DNA from: JAIVHA01 sp965367295
Lineage (GTDB): Bacteria; Pseudomonadota; Gammaproteobacteria; DSM-19610
DNA: 20,498 nucleotides
Assembly (NCBI GenBank): GCA_965367295.1
Contig: CBDUHN010000051.1
Span: 1-20,498, forward strand
Reading direction: 5' to 3'
Shown here: positions 6,746-15,747 of the stretch, one piece after another
Layout of the letters: every line of letters begins with the position of its first letter
Position numbering within the stretch: position 1 is the first letter of the stretch
Notes under the pieces: model-generated
What the model was told of the DNA's origin: nothing
Seen by the model: only the letters and a program-made list of their open reading frames with translations
The model's database searches: none
Made by a program: the position numbers and the translations under genes

Positions 6746-9700
6746 ATGGCCCGATTCTTCATCGACCGTCCCATATTCGCCTGGGTGATCGCCATCGTCA
6801 TCATGCTGGCGGGGACCCTGTCCATTCTTGAGCTGCCGGTGGCCCAGTACCCGCCCATCGCCTCGCCGCAGATCAGCATCAGCGCCACCTACCCGGGCGC
6901 CTCGGCGCAGGCGGTGCAGGATACGGTGGTCCAGGTTATCGAGCAGCAGATGTCCGGCCTTGACGGTCTGCGTTACATATCATCCACCAGCGAATCGACC
7001 GGTGCCGCTACCGTGACCCTGACCTTTGAGAACGGCACCGATCCGGATGTCGCGCAGGTGCAGGTGCAGAACAAATTGCAACTGGCCACACCGCAGCTGC
7101 CGTCCGAGGTACAGCAGCAGGGCATGCGCGTGGCCAAATCGGTGCGCAACTTTTTGATGGTGGTCGGGCTGGTGTCGCCGAACGGCACCTTCGACGGCGG
7201 TGCCCTGGGAGATTACCTGGCCAGTCGACTGCAGGATCCCATCAGCCGCGTGAAGGGTGTCGGCGAGGTGACCGCATTCAGTTCGCAGTATGCGATGCGC
7301 ATCTGGCTCGATCCCGACAAACTGCACCAGTACGGACTGACACCGGATGATGTCGCAGCCGCTATTGAGGCGCAGAACGCGCAGGTATCGGCGGGGCAGC
7401 TGGGTGCAACGCCGGCAATACCGGGTCAGCAGCTTAATGCCACCATCACGGTGCAGAGCCGCCTGAACACATCGGAACAGTTCGAAACGATCCTGCTGCG
7501 TACAACCGCGGACGGCGCGCGTGTCTACCTGCGCGACGTGGCGCGAGTGACGCTGGGCAGCGAGACCTACGGCAAGCTGGCGCGTCACAACGGCAGGCCG
7601 GCCGCCGCCATGGCCGTGCGTCTGGCCACCGGTGCCAACGCGCTGGAAACGGCCGATGCCGTACGTGCCAGGATCGACGAACTGGCGCAGTACTTCCCGG
7701 CCGACATGGAAGCCATCTACCCCTACGACACCACGCCCTTCGTGCGTATCTCCATCGGCGAGGTCGTCATGACCCTGATCGAGGCGATCATCCTGGTGTT
7801 CCTGGTGATGTACCTGTTTCTGCAAAACTTCCGCGCCACGCTCATTCCGACGCTGGCGGTGCCGGTGGTGCTGCTCGGCACCTTTGGCGTACTTGCGGCG
7901 TTCGGCTACTCGATCAATACCCTGACCATGTTTGCCATGGTGCTGGCTATCGGCCTGCTGGTGGACGACGCCATCGTGGTGGTGGAGAACGTCGAGCGCG
8001 TCATGCGCGAGGACGGTTCAACGCCACTCGAGGCGACTCGCAAGTCCATGGGTCAGATCACCGGTGCGCTGATCGGCATCGCGCTGGTGCTGTCGGCGGT
8101 GTTCGTCCCTATGGCGTTTTTCGGCGGCTCCACCGGCGTGATCTATCGCCAGTTCTCCATCACCATCGTCTCGGCCATGCTGTTGTCGGTGGTGGTGGCG
8201 CTGGTGTTTACGCCGGCGCTGTGCGCCACCATGCTCAAGCCGATCGATAGCGATAAACACGCCGCGCGCGGCGGTTTCTTCGGTGGGTTCAACCGTGGAT
8301 TCGATCGTGCCCGCGACGGTTATCTCGCGCTGGTCGGTGGCATGCTGAATCGCAACCGCCGTTCGCTGTTCGTCTATGGCCTGCTGGTAGCCGTCATGGC
8401 GGCGCTGTTCCTGCGCACCCCGACGGCGTTTCTGCCGGACGAGGACCAGGGCATCCTGTTCAACCAGATCGTGCTGCCGGCGGGTGCCACCCAGGAACGC
8501 ACGCTGGAAGTGATCAAGCAGGTGGAGGCGCATTTCCTGAAGGATCCCGCGGTGGAACAGATGATCGCGGTGGCCGGTTTCAGCTTTGCCGGCAGCGGTC
8601 AGAACATGGGTATCGCCTTCGTGCGGCTGAAGGATTGGAGTGAGCGGCAGGCTCCGGAGTTGAGCCTCAATGCGGTGGCCGGCCGGGCCATGCAGGCGTT
8701 CAGCCAGATCCGCGACGCCCGGGTGTTTGCCTTCCCGCCACCCGCGGTCATGGAATTGGGCACCGCCAACGGCTTCAACCTGTACCTGCAGGACCAGGCC
8801 AACGTCGGTCATGACACGCTCATGCAGGCGCGCAATCAGTTGCTGGGCATGGCCGCGCAGGATGCGCGCCTGATCGGTGTTCGCCCCAACGGCCTCGATG
8901 ACACGCCACAGTTGCAGGTGAATGTGGACCACACCAGGGCCGGCACGCTTGGCCTGTCGATCGCCGACATCAACGCTGGATTGTCCAGTGCCTGGGGCAG
9001 TTCCTACGTGGATGATTTCGTACATGAGGGCCGGGTGAAGAAGGTCTATCTGCAGGCCGATGCACCATTCCGCATGCTCCCCGAACATCTGAACGACTGG
9101 TGGGTGCGCAATAGTGCTGATGAAATGGTCCCGTTCCCGGCCTTTGCCGATGCGCAATGGAGCTACGGCTCGCCGCGTCTGGAACGTTACAACGGATTGC
9201 CCGCGATGCAGATCAACGGTGCGCCGGCACCAGGGGTAAGTTCCGGAGAGGCCATGGCGACAATGGCGAGCCTGATTTCCAAACTGCCGGAAGGCGTGGG
9301 TTTCAGCTGGACGGGATTGTCTTATGAAGAACGTCTGGCCAGCGGACAGGCACCGGCGTTGTATGCGCTGTCCATCCTGGTGGTGTTCCTGGCGCTGGCG
9401 GCACTGTACGAAAGTTGGTCGGTGCCATTCTCTGTACTGCTGGTAGTGCCATTGGGTGTGCTGGGTGCGGTGCTGGCCACGACCCTGCGCGGTATGCCGA
9501 ATGACATCTACTTTCAGGTCGGCCTGTTGACCACCATTGGACTGGCGGCCAAGAACGCCATCCTGATCGTGGAATTCGCCAAGTCACTGCAGGAACAAGG
9601 TATGAATATGATCGATGCCGCCCTGACGGCGTCGCGTCTGCGCCTGCGTCCGATCCTGATGACCTCGCTTGCATTCGGCTTCGGCGTGTTACCACTGGCC

Positions 9701-9889
9701 ATCAGCAACGGTGCTGGTTCGGGCAGCCAGAACGCTATCGGTACCAGTGTGCTCGGCGGCATGCTGGCCGCGACACTGCTGGGCATTTTCTTCGTGCCCC
9801 TGTTCTTCGTGATGATTCGCAAACGCTTCACGCGACGCCTGCCGACCACGTCCACGCCGCGAGGCGAACCCGTGCCCCAGGAGAATTGA
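6746..9889 (+). CDS. RND multidrug efflux transporter (AcrB/MexB type, HAE1)
   Basis: 1047-residue inner-membrane proton/drug antiporter. The N-terminus ARFFIDRPIFAWVIAI is the family hallmark, followed by TM1, a large periplasmic porter/docking loop, TM2-TM6, a second loop and TM7-TM12. The proton-relay residues are present: Asp407 and Asp408 in GLLVDDAIVVVENVERVM and Lys936 in GLAAKNAILIVEFAK, almost the same numbering as AcrB. The gene is full length and intact, with a GCGAGGA ribosome binding site upstream and a 19-base gap after the adaptor gene. Family knowledge predicts export of hydrophobic and amphiphilic drugs, solvents, dyes or bile-salt-like compounds through the tripartite complex; the real substrate range cannot be read from sequence. 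Confidence 0.97.
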   Translation: MARFFIDRPIFAWVIAIVIMLAGTLSILELPVAQYPPIASPQISISATYPGASAQAVQDTVVQVIEQQMSGLDGLRYISSTSESTGAATVTLTFENGTDPDVAQVQVQNKLQLATPQLPSEVQQQGMRVAKSVRNFLMVVGLVSPNGTFDGGALGDYLASRLQDPISRVKGVGEVTAFSSQYAMRIWLDPDKLHQYGLTPDDVAAAIEAQNAQVSAGQLGATPAIPGQQLNATITVQSRLNTSEQFETILLRTTADGARVYLRDVARVTLGSETYGKLARHNGRPAAAMAVRLATGANALETADAVRARIDELAQYFPADMEAIYPYDTTPFVRISIGEVVMTLIEAIILVFLVMYLFLQNFRATLIPTLAVPVVLLGTFGVLAAFGYSINTLTMFAMVLAIGLLVDDAIVVVENVERVMREDGSTPLEATRKSMGQITGALIGIALVLSAVFVPMAFFGGSTGVIYRQFSITIVSAMLLSVVVALVFTPALCATMLKPIDSDKHAARGGFFGGFNRGFDRARDGYLALVGGMLNRNRRSLFVYGLLVAVMAALFLRTPTAFLPDEDQGILFNQIVLPAGATQERTLEVIKQVEAHFLKDPAVEQMIAVAGFSFAGSGQNMGIAFVRLKDWSERQAPELSLNAVAGRAMQAFSQIRDARVFAFPPPAVMELGTANGFNLYLQDQANVGHDTLMQARNQLLGMAAQDARLIGVRPNGLDDTPQLQVNVDHTRAGTLGLSIADINAGLSSAWGSSYVDDFVHEGRVKKVYLQADAPFRMLPEHLNDWWVRNSADEMVPFPAFADAQWSYGSPRLERYNGLPAMQINGAPAPGVSSGEAMATMASLISKLPEGVGFSWTGLSYEERLASGQAPALYALSILVVFLALAALYESWSVPFSVLLVVPLGVLGAVLATTLRGMPNDIYFQVGLLTTIGLAAKNAILIVEFAKSLQEQGMNMIDAALTASRLRLRPILMTSLAFGFGVLPLAISNGAGSGSQNAIGTSVLGGMLAATLLGIFFVPLFFVMIRKRFTRRLPTTSTPRGEPVPQEN

Positions 9890-9892
9890 GTC

Positions 9893-11353
9893 ATGCAGCG
9901 TGCTTCCCTGCTTACCGCCACGGTACTGGCCGCGGTATTCGCCAGTGGCTGCGCTACCCTGGCACCGGACTACCAGCGTCCGGCCGCGCCGGTACCCGAC
10001 GCCTGGCCCACCGTACCCGCGGACGCGCCGCGTGCACAACAGGGTGCGCTGGCCGGGGCCGATCTCGAATGGCGTGTCTATTTCGTCGATGCGTCACTGC
10101 AACGGCTTATCGAACTTGCGATCGATAACAACCGCGATTTACGTGTGGCTGCACTGAATATCAAAAAAGCGCGTGCGCAGTACCGCATCCAGCGCGCTGA
10201 CCTGTTTCCTTCTGTCGAGGCCAGTGCCGGGCGAAGCGCCTCACGCTCGCTGTATACCCTGTCCGATAACAACAGCACGTATACCAGTAGCGAGTACAAC
10301 GTGGATATTGGTTTCACCTCCTGGGAACTGGATTTGTTTGGGAGGATACGCAGTCTCAAGGACCAGGCACTGGAACAGTACCTGGCCAGCGAACAGGCCA
10401 CCCGCAGCACCCGCATCAGTCTGATCGCCGAGGTCGCCAATGCGTACCTGATCTGGAGCGCGGACGCGCAACGCCTGCGTCTCGTACAGGAAACGTTGGC
10501 AAGCCAGGACGTATCCTATGCGCTCACCCTCCGTAGCTTCGAGATGGGTGTGGCCACCGAGCTGGATCTGCGTCAGGCTCAGACCAGCGTCGATACAGCA
10601 CGAGTGGATCTCGCGGCTTATACCGCCCAGGTAGCGCAGGACCTCAACGCACTCACCTTGCTCCTCGGTACATCCGTTCCTGCCGACCTGGTACCGGCAA
10701 CGCTGGCGAACCTTACCAATGCGATCCCGGAACTGCCGGCCGGCATCCCCGGCGAGGTGTTGCAACACCGCCCGGATGTGCAACAGGCGGAGCACGAACT
10801 ACGCGCGGCCAATGCGAACATCGGCGCGGCCCGTGCTGCCTTTTTCCCAAGCATCACGCTCACCGCCAGCGCGGGTACCGCCAGCGAAGACCTCTCTGGG
10901 TTGTTCGCCTCCGGTTCCGGCACCTGGAGCTTTCTGCCGCAAGTGACGCTGCCGATATTCAACGCCGGTAGTAATCGCGCCAATCTGCAAGTTGCCGAGA
11001 TCGAACGCGACATAACCGTGGCGCAGTACGAGCAGGCTATCCAGACGGCTTTCCGCGAAGTGGCCGACGCCCTGGCATTACGCGCTAACATCGACGATCA
11101 ACTTGTTGCGCAACGTTCGCTGACGGACGCCACAGAGGTAACCTACCAGCTGTCCGTGGCACGCTATCGCACGGGTATCGACAGCTATCTCAACGTGCTT
11201 GATGCGCAACGCGCCCTCTACGACGCCCAGCAGACCCTTATCACTACCCAGCTCTCCCGTTCGGCCAACCTCGTGACGATCTACAGAGTGCTTGGGGGCG
11301 GCTGGCAGGAGACAGAACCGACGTATGAGAAGGAGAAACAGCGTGACGACTGA
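9893..11353 (+). CDS. Outer-membrane efflux lipoprotein (OprM/NodT type)
   Basis: 486-residue outer-membrane factor that forms the trimeric exit duct of the pump. The lipoprotein signal ends FASGC with lipidated Cys20, followed by the usual APDYQRPAAPVP. The two internally repeated TolC-like halves are visible, with the family motifs FTSWELDLFGRIR in the first and LFPSV / AFFPSITL at the starts of the strands, and a LPAGIPGEVLQHRPDVQQAE linker with the conserved RPDV. It begins three bases after the transporter stop codon, so the two are translationally linked. Its last codons carry the ribosome binding site and start of the next gene. Confidence 0.95.
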   Translation: MQRASLLTATVLAAVFASGCATLAPDYQRPAAPVPDAWPTVPADAPRAQQGALAGADLEWRVYFVDASLQRLIELAIDNNRDLRVAALNIKKARAQYRIQRADLFPSVEASAGRSASRSLYTLSDNNSTYTSSEYNVDIGFTSWELDLFGRIRSLKDQALEQYLASEQATRSTRISLIAEVANAYLIWSADAQRLRLVQETLASQDVSYALTLRSFEMGVATELDLRQAQTSVDTARVDLAAYTAQVAQDLNALTLLLGTSVPADLVPATLANLTNAIPELPAGIPGEVLQHRPDVQQAEHELRAANANIGAARAAFFPSITLTASAGTASEDLSGLFASGSGTWSFLPQVTLPIFNAGSNRANLQVAEIERDITVAQYEQAIQTAFREVADALALRANIDDQLVAQRSLTDATEVTYQLSVARYRTGIDSYLNVLDAQRALYDAQQTLITTQLSRSANLVTIYRVLGGGWQETEPTYEKEKQRDD

Positions 11354-11945
11354 AACGAACATAATGAAGCCTTCAGCAAACCCGGATGCCACCGCCGTTT
11401 CGCTACGCGATACGGCGGACCGGTACGGACCGGTCTCCCGGTTGAACCACTGGCTCGGCGCAGCGCTGGTACTTGTGATGCTCGCTATTGGACTGTACTT
11501 CGAGGATATGCCAAGAGGCGATGAGAAGCTCTACTGGCTGAAATTGCATATTTCAATCGGCGCGCTGGTATTCATTCCACTCGCCTTCCGCGTATTGTGG
11601 CGGCTGTTCAGCCGCGGCCCGGCCGCCTTTGAACAGGTCGTCGCGATGCAGCGTGTAACGCAATTGGTCCATGTCATCCTGCTGCTGGGAATCAGTGTCC
11701 TCATCGTCACCGGCCCACTGGCAGTATGGACGGGTGGCCGTTCCATCGAGGTATTCACCTGGTTTTCCATTCCGAGCCCGACGGGTAAAATGGAGTCCCT
11801 GCACGAGGCACTCGAAGTGGTCCACGCGATTGCCGCCAAGACCGTACTGGTGGCTGTGGTCCTGCATGTGCTTGGCGCGCTCAAGCACCTGGTTTTCGAA
11901 AGGCAACGGCTGGTCGGTCGTATGATCGGACGCAAGCGAGACTGA
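11343..11945 (+). CDS. Cytochrome b561-family membrane protein
   Basis: 200-residue four-helix cytochrome b of the bacterial b561 (YodB/YceJ) type, which passes electrons between the quinone pool and a partner in the inner membrane. I chose the GTG at 11343 because AAGGAG (11330-11335) lies 7 bases before it; an ATG seven codons later is the alternative. Candidate haem ligands are His36 (RLNHW, helix 1), His69 (KLHISIG, helix 2), His161 (VVHA) and His175 (VLHVLGALKH, helix 4). The helix-1 motif RYGPVSRLNHWLGA is typical. The start overlaps the outer-membrane factor gene by 11 bases, so it belongs to the efflux operon. Why an efflux operon carries a b561 is unclear; superoxide:quinone oxidoreductase activity is known for CybB relatives. 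Confidence 0.9.
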   Translation: MTTETNIMKPSANPDATAVSLRDTADRYGPVSRLNHWLGAALVLVMLAIGLYFEDMPRGDEKLYWLKLHISIGALVFIPLAFRVLWRLFSRGPAAFEQVVAMQRVTQLVHVILLLGISVLIVTGPLAVWTGGRSIEVFTWFSIPSPTGKMESLHEALEVVHAIAAKTVLVAVVLHVLGALKHLVFERQRLVGRMIGRKRD

Positions 11946-12040
11946 TCGAGTCATAGCCGGAAGGCACCCGGTTACCCGCCGCAATCCTGCTGGACTTTGA
12001 CGGTGGCCAGCGGTGTATAGATGCCAGCCGGGCCTGTAAA

Positions 12041-12066
12041 AGCAGGTGCACATCTTTGCACCTGCT
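12041..12066. other. Perfect 10-bp hairpin after the efflux operon
   Basis: AGCAGGTGCA-CATCTT-TGCACCTGCT forms a perfect 10-bp stem with a 6-base loop about 95 bases after the cytochrome b561 stop. No T-run follows on either strand, so it is either a hairpin stabilising the message end with Rho-dependent termination, or an operator. Confidence 0.5.
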
Positions 12067-12232
12067 GACGCAAATGGGGTTCTCCCCACCCCCATCTCCA
12101 CGGAAGATTGAGCCAAGAGTGAATCGTCTTGAATCCCTGGCCCTAATCGATCGCTTGATTTTCTCCTTGTTTCATTTCTAGCCTGAATACAACGGAATGC
12201 GGTAAAGCCCGTTTTTTCGGAAAGGGCTGGAT

Positions 12233-12560
12233 ATGAATCGATGCATTATCACGCTGAACTTCGTGCATACGGCGGAGCGTCCCAACTTTTCCGGCACCTG
12301 GATACTGGGCAAGGCGGCCAGTGACGACCCGAAAGGAATCATGCGGTCCGCGCACCGGACGCAGCAAACCGTCATCCAATAAAAACCGTGGTGATGCGAG
12401 CCGCGGGCAGGCCCCGGGTGGTTTCGGTCGCCGCCCTGAAAGAGGCGATATGCTGTCCCGTATGGGCAGGACCCGGCCGCAGTTCGTCTCGCTGGCTGAG
12501 GAATAACTCGAGATTCGCCATACCGGGCCGGAACTCATCATCGCTTCTGTAGCTACGTTG
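12233..12560 (+). pseudogene. Decayed 'NFSGTW'-type secreted-protein gene
   Basis: The ATG at 12233 opens a 49-residue frame containing RPNFSGTWILGKAASDDP, close to the start of the mature part of many secreted hypothetical proteins (xNFSGTWxLxxxKSD). It stops at 12382. Coding-like sequence continues in another frame (GGFGRRPERGDMLSRMG, then RPQFVSLAEE), ends in a TAA at 12504-12506, and resumes in that same frame with LEIRHTGPELIIAS. One frameshift and one nonsense codon within 300 bases, with family-like residues on both sides, indicate a dead gene. The upstream signal peptide is not recognisable. The family resemblance is from memory and not searched. Confidence 0.5.
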
Positions 12561-12596
12561 CCCCCCTTTCCCTGGCCCTCTCTCCCGGGGAGGGGG

Positions 12597-12616
12597 ATCC
12601 GCCGGCGTTGGCGGAT
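12597..12616. repeat. Hairpin ATCCGCC / GGCGGAT
   Basis: A perfect 7-bp inverted repeat with a 6-base loop (GGCGTT) follows a C/G-rich tract (12570-12596). It lacks a T-run. It could be a remnant of a small extragenic palindromic repeat; no other copy is seen in the window. Confidence 0.35.
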
Positions 12617-12676
12617 GCCGCTGCGGGGGCATGGGCTTGCGTATGGGGCGCGTAATCACTAGGCTTTGCATCCTTT

Positions 12677-12694
12677 ATTCCGGTATGCCGGAAT
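12677..12694. promoter_or_regulatory. Palindrome ATTCCGG-TATG-CCGGAAT upstream of hydrolase gene
   Basis: A perfect inverted repeat with 7-bp arms lies 58 bases before the ATG of the metallo-hydrolase gene. Position and symmetry fit an operator, but no regulator gene is adjacent. Confidence 0.4.
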
Positions 12695-12751
12695 AGTCCC
12701 CGACATGGAAACGTCTTCCTTTATTCACCCTGTGCAATTGATGGTGGAATC

Positions 12752-13708
12752 ATGCATACCCGGCTGTTTGTTTTCTGTACTCTGCTGCTGATCGCGCTGC
12801 GGGTATCCGGCTCCGAGCCGGTCAATCCGGCTACCGTGGCGATGGAACTGAAGCAGGTTTCCCAGCATGTCTATTATGTGCAGGGCGAGGCCGGGGTGCC
12901 GACGGACAACGAGGGCTTTATCTCCAATGCCGCCGTGGTGGTGACCGGGGCCGGGGTGGTGGTGTTCGACAGTCTGGGTACCCCGGCGCTGGCGCAGCGG
13001 CTGCTGGAAGAGATCCGTGCGGTGACATCCGAACCGATCGTGAGCGTGATTGTGAGTCACTACCATGCGGACCATATCTACGGACTGCAGGTGTTCGCCG
13101 ACCTCGGCGCGCAAATCCTGGCACCCAGGGGTGCCGAGCAATACCTGAACTCACCCGCGGCAGAGGAGCGGCTGGAGGAGCGGCGATTCTCCCTTGACCC
13201 CTGGGTCAATGACCAGACCCAACTGGTATGGCCCGATCGTTATATCCGTACCTCCGAGGCCTTTCGGCTCGGTGATGTGGAATTCGTCATCACGCCCATT
13301 GGGGCCGCCCACTCCGATGGTGATCTCACTCTCTACATCAAGCCGGACCGGGTGTTGTTGTCCGGCGACGTGATCTTCGAGGGCCGGTTGCCGTTCCTCG
13401 GGGATGCCGATACCGCGGCCTGGCTGGATGTGCTGACACAGATGGAGCGCTCGAAACTGGCGGCCCTGATTCCCGGGCATGGCGCCGCCGCGAGCAATCC
13501 TACCGATGCCATTGCCGCAACCAAGCGTTACCTTGCCTTCCTGCGGGAGCAAATGGGCCGTGCCGTACAGGATTTCATTCCCTTTTCCGAGGCTTACGAG
13601 CAGGTGGACTGGTCGGTTTTTGCCGGTCTACCGGCTTTCGAAGCGGCTAACCGGCGCAATGCCTATCAGGTGTACCTGTCGATGGAAGCGGAGTTGCTGG
13701 CACAGTGA
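12752..13708 (+). CDS. Exported metallo-beta-lactamase-fold hydrolase
   Basis: 318-residue protein with a signal peptide (about 1-20, ending RVSGSE), so it is periplasmic or secreted. The binuclear zinc site of the metallo-beta-lactamase superfamily is complete: His103, His105, Asp107 and His108 in SHYHADH, His187 in GAAHSDGD, Asp206 in SGDVIF and His243 in PGHG. The spacing and the long C-terminal helical segment resemble the SoxH/quinoprotein-relay branch rather than the true B1-B3 beta-lactamases, whose Cys221 or other active-site signatures are missing. The substrate is unknown; antibiotic hydrolysis should not be assumed. The ribosome binding site is weak (GGTGG). It stands alone between two non-coding gaps. 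Confidence 0.88.
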   Translation: MHTRLFVFCTLLLIALRVSGSEPVNPATVAMELKQVSQHVYYVQGEAGVPTDNEGFISNAAVVVTGAGVVVFDSLGTPALAQRLLEEIRAVTSEPIVSVIVSHYHADHIYGLQVFADLGAQILAPRGAEQYLNSPAAEERLEERRFSLDPWVNDQTQLVWPDRYIRTSEAFRLGDVEFVITPIGAAHSDGDLTLYIKPDRVLLSGDVIFEGRLPFLGDADTAAWLDVLTQMERSKLAALIPGHGAAASNPTDAIAATKRYLAFLREQMGRAVQDFIPFSEAYEQVDWSVFAGLPAFEAANRRNAYQVYLSMEAELLAQ

Positions 13709-13940
13709 GGAGGGGGGCGAATGGATTCGGATCTGCAGCCGGCACGTTGATATTGGCCGGAAGGATATCCCCCGATAGATGGAATGTCCCCCATTTGTTC
13801 ACGTTTTCCAGGGGTCCCTGGTGACTTCGTTATAGCGAAGAGGGAAGTGACGCAGCAATCGCTAGAGGATCAATGCCGCATTAGGGGATTATCACGTCTC
13901 GTTCGCCATGATGGGGATACTGCAATTGATCAGCGGTTCT
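13709..13940. other. Intergenic region with palindromes, possible insertion scar
   Basis: There is no gene here. CCAGGG-GT-CCCTGG (13808-13821) and CTTCG-TTATAG-CGAAG (13825-13840) are adjacent hairpins without T-runs, between the 3' ends of two converging genes. A stretch near 13757-13793 (CCGGAAGGATATCCCCCGAT, then ATGGAATGTC) resembles 12688-12714 upstream of the hydrolase gene. Confidence 0.4.
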
Positions 13941-15341
13941 CTAGATTGCCGGCGGCATGAAGGTGTATTTGGGAGGAATATCCTCGGGGATACGGTTCTG
14001 CGCCGTATGCCAGACCAGGATGTCGTAGTAACTACGGATGTTTTCCACGTAGCGGACCGGCTCGCGGCCGCGGGCATAGCCATGCCGGGTCTGCTTGTAC
14101 CATTTCTTCTGGCTCAGCAAGGGCAGGTGTTTTTTTACTGCCACCCATTTGTCCGGGTCACCGCCGTTTATCTCGGTCAGCACGCGCGCATCTTCCAGGT
14201 GTCCCATGCCGATGTTGTAAGCGGCGAGCGCCATCCAGGTGCGATCCGGCTCGGCGATACGCTCCGGTAGTCGATCCTTGATCTGTTTGATGTAGCGGGC
14301 TCCCCCCATAATGCTCTGTTCCGGGTCGAGCCGGTTGTCCAGGCCCAGGTGACGCATGGTATTCAGGGTCAGCATCATGATGCCGCGCACCCCGGTAGGG
14401 GATTTGGCATCCGGGTCCCAGTGGGATTCCTGGTAACCCATGGCCGCAAGCAGGCGCCAGTCCTGCTCGGTGGCCTGTGCCGCTTCTTTGAACAGCGGTT
14501 GGAAATCGGGCAGGCGTTGTTCGATATGGCGCATATAGCGCCGCGTGCCGACATAATCGATCCTTTCCACATGACCATAGTGACGGTCGATCAGCTGCTT
14601 GAGTGTGCCATTTTTGCGAATGTGTGTGAAAAACCGGCTGGCTTCTTCATACAGGCTGGTGTCCTCGTCGATGGGAAAGGCCCAGGCCAGCGGTTCCGGC
14701 TCGCTGATATCCATGGCAACCCGTAATTCCGGGTAAAAACGCTGATTGATGTCCACTTCATTGGAATCGGCAATGGTGTAGTCGATTACCTGTTCCCAGA
14801 CCAGATTGAGCAATTGTTCGCTTTCCAGTTCGTTGTTCTCACGCCATTCGAGGTTTGGATGTTCCTGTTGTAATTGTTGCAGGCGCTCCACATGACTGCT
14901 GCCGGCGACCACCTCCAGGTTGCCATTCAGATGATCCAGATCCTTGGGGCGGCGATTGTCATTGCCGCGGCGGTAGATCAGTTGCGGGGTGATCATCTGA
15001 TAGCTGGGGGCAAACCGGACCATGGTCTTGCGGCGCTCGGTAACGGTCAGGCCAGCCGCAGCGAAATGGGCCTGGTGCGACGCCACCATAGGCAGAATGT
15101 CGGTGAAGTTTTGCGGTACTTCCAGGCGCAGTTGCACCCCCAGGCGTCGCGCGAACAGATTGGCCAGGTCGTATTCCAGCCCGGTGGGTCCATCGGTACC
15201 CTCGTAATAGGTCGTGGGGCTGTTGCGGGTGATCACCACCAGCTCGCCCTGACGCTTGACCTGTTCCAGCAGGCTCTCCGGCTGGCGGCTACAGGCCGTC
15301 AACAGCAGGGGCAGTATCAGCAGAAGCAGGTATCGGTTCAT
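13941..15341 (-). CDS. mltF: Membrane-bound lytic murein transglycosylase F
   Basis: 466-residue outer-membrane lipoprotein that cleaves the MurNAc-GlcNAc bond of peptidoglycan, forming 1,6-anhydroMurNAc ends. The lipobox LLTAC gives lipidated Cys17. Residues about 30-265 are a periplasmic solute-binding (ABC-type) regulatory domain (GELVVITRNSPTTYYEG, GLEYDLANLFARRLGV, FAAAGLTVTERR). Residues about 290-440 are the lysozyme-like SLT domain with catalytic Glu305 in AAMGYQESHWDP, followed by SPTGVRGIMML and the AAYNIGMGH motif. This two-domain order is diagnostic of MltF. The start ATG at 15341 immediately precedes the lipoprotein signal. It converges on the metallo-hydrolase gene and diverges from tRNA-Ser; it is monocistronic. 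Confidence 0.96.
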   Translation of the reverse strand: MNRYLLLLILPLLLTACSRQPESLLEQVKRQGELVVITRNSPTTYYEGTDGPTGLEYDLANLFARRLGVQLRLEVPQNFTDILPMVASHQAHFAAAGLTVTERRKTMVRFAPSYQMITPQLIYRRGNDNRRPKDLDHLNGNLEVVAGSSHVERLQQLQQEHPNLEWRENNELESEQLLNLVWEQVIDYTIADSNEVDINQRFYPELRVAMDISEPEPLAWAFPIDEDTSLYEEASRFFTHIRKNGTLKQLIDRHYGHVERIDYVGTRRYMRHIEQRLPDFQPLFKEAAQATEQDWRLLAAMGYQESHWDPDAKSPTGVRGIMMLTLNTMRHLGLDNRLDPEQSIMGGARYIKQIKDRLPERIAEPDRTWMALAAYNIGMGHLEDARVLTEINGGDPDKWVAVKKHLPLLSQKKWYKQTRHGYARGREPVRYVENIRSYYDILVWHTAQNRIPEDIPPKYTFMPPAI

Positions 15342-15407
15342 ACGGGGTGATGATCAGTCTGGGCCTGTACTCTGTAGCGGCGGATAACGCGAAATTTTAG
15401 GTGTATT

Positions 15408-15419
15408 CCATGCGCATGG
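15408..15419. promoter_or_regulatory. 12-bp perfect palindrome CCATGCGCATGG
   Basis: It lies between mltF and tRNA-Ser, 67 bases upstream of the mltF start. Perfect symmetry without a spacer could be a regulator site; there is no further support. Confidence 0.3.
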
Positions 15420-15555
15420 GGTACAATATCTGCCCTGTGGATTTATCCCTATAGCATTGATTTATATAGGGCATCCATCCTGTTCAGGGCGTTCATCCGC
15501 ACTTTATCATAATGGGGTGGGGGAACTGTGCAGGAATCCAAAGATTGTTGTATCC

Positions 15556-15645
<90 letters not shown>

Positions 15646-15747
15646 AATTAACAAAAAAACTTGAATCGGCAGGTAGTTAGCGCCGCTTCAATTACTATAC
15701 ATACCTGATTGTTACGATTAACCATTACGATCAGAGAGGGCCTGACC

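Larger units (their letters stand above)
11946..12751. other. Gene-poor 800-bp gap
   Basis: Apart from the hairpin at 12041-12066 and the decayed gene at 12233-12560, I see no convincing intact gene. The open frames on the minus strand here are Arg/Pro-rich and have no ribosome binding sites or recognisable motifs. The right end holds two more hairpins and presumably the promoter of the following hydrolase gene. Confidence 0.6.

Noticed and set aside
6980..7825. 281-residue minus-strand frame, and a 379-residue one at 8018-9157
   Set aside because: Both lie antisense to the RND transporter gene, are rich in His, Arg and Gln from GC-rich codon shadows, and have no motif.
12143..12541. 132-residue minus-strand frame in the gap
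   Set aside because: No ribosome binding site or known motif; the opposite strand carries the more convincing decayed gene.
12752..13708. Antibiotic-resistance metallo-beta-lactamase
   Set aside because: The zinc site is that of the wider superfamily; features of true B1-B3 enzymes are missing, so a resistance call is not justified.
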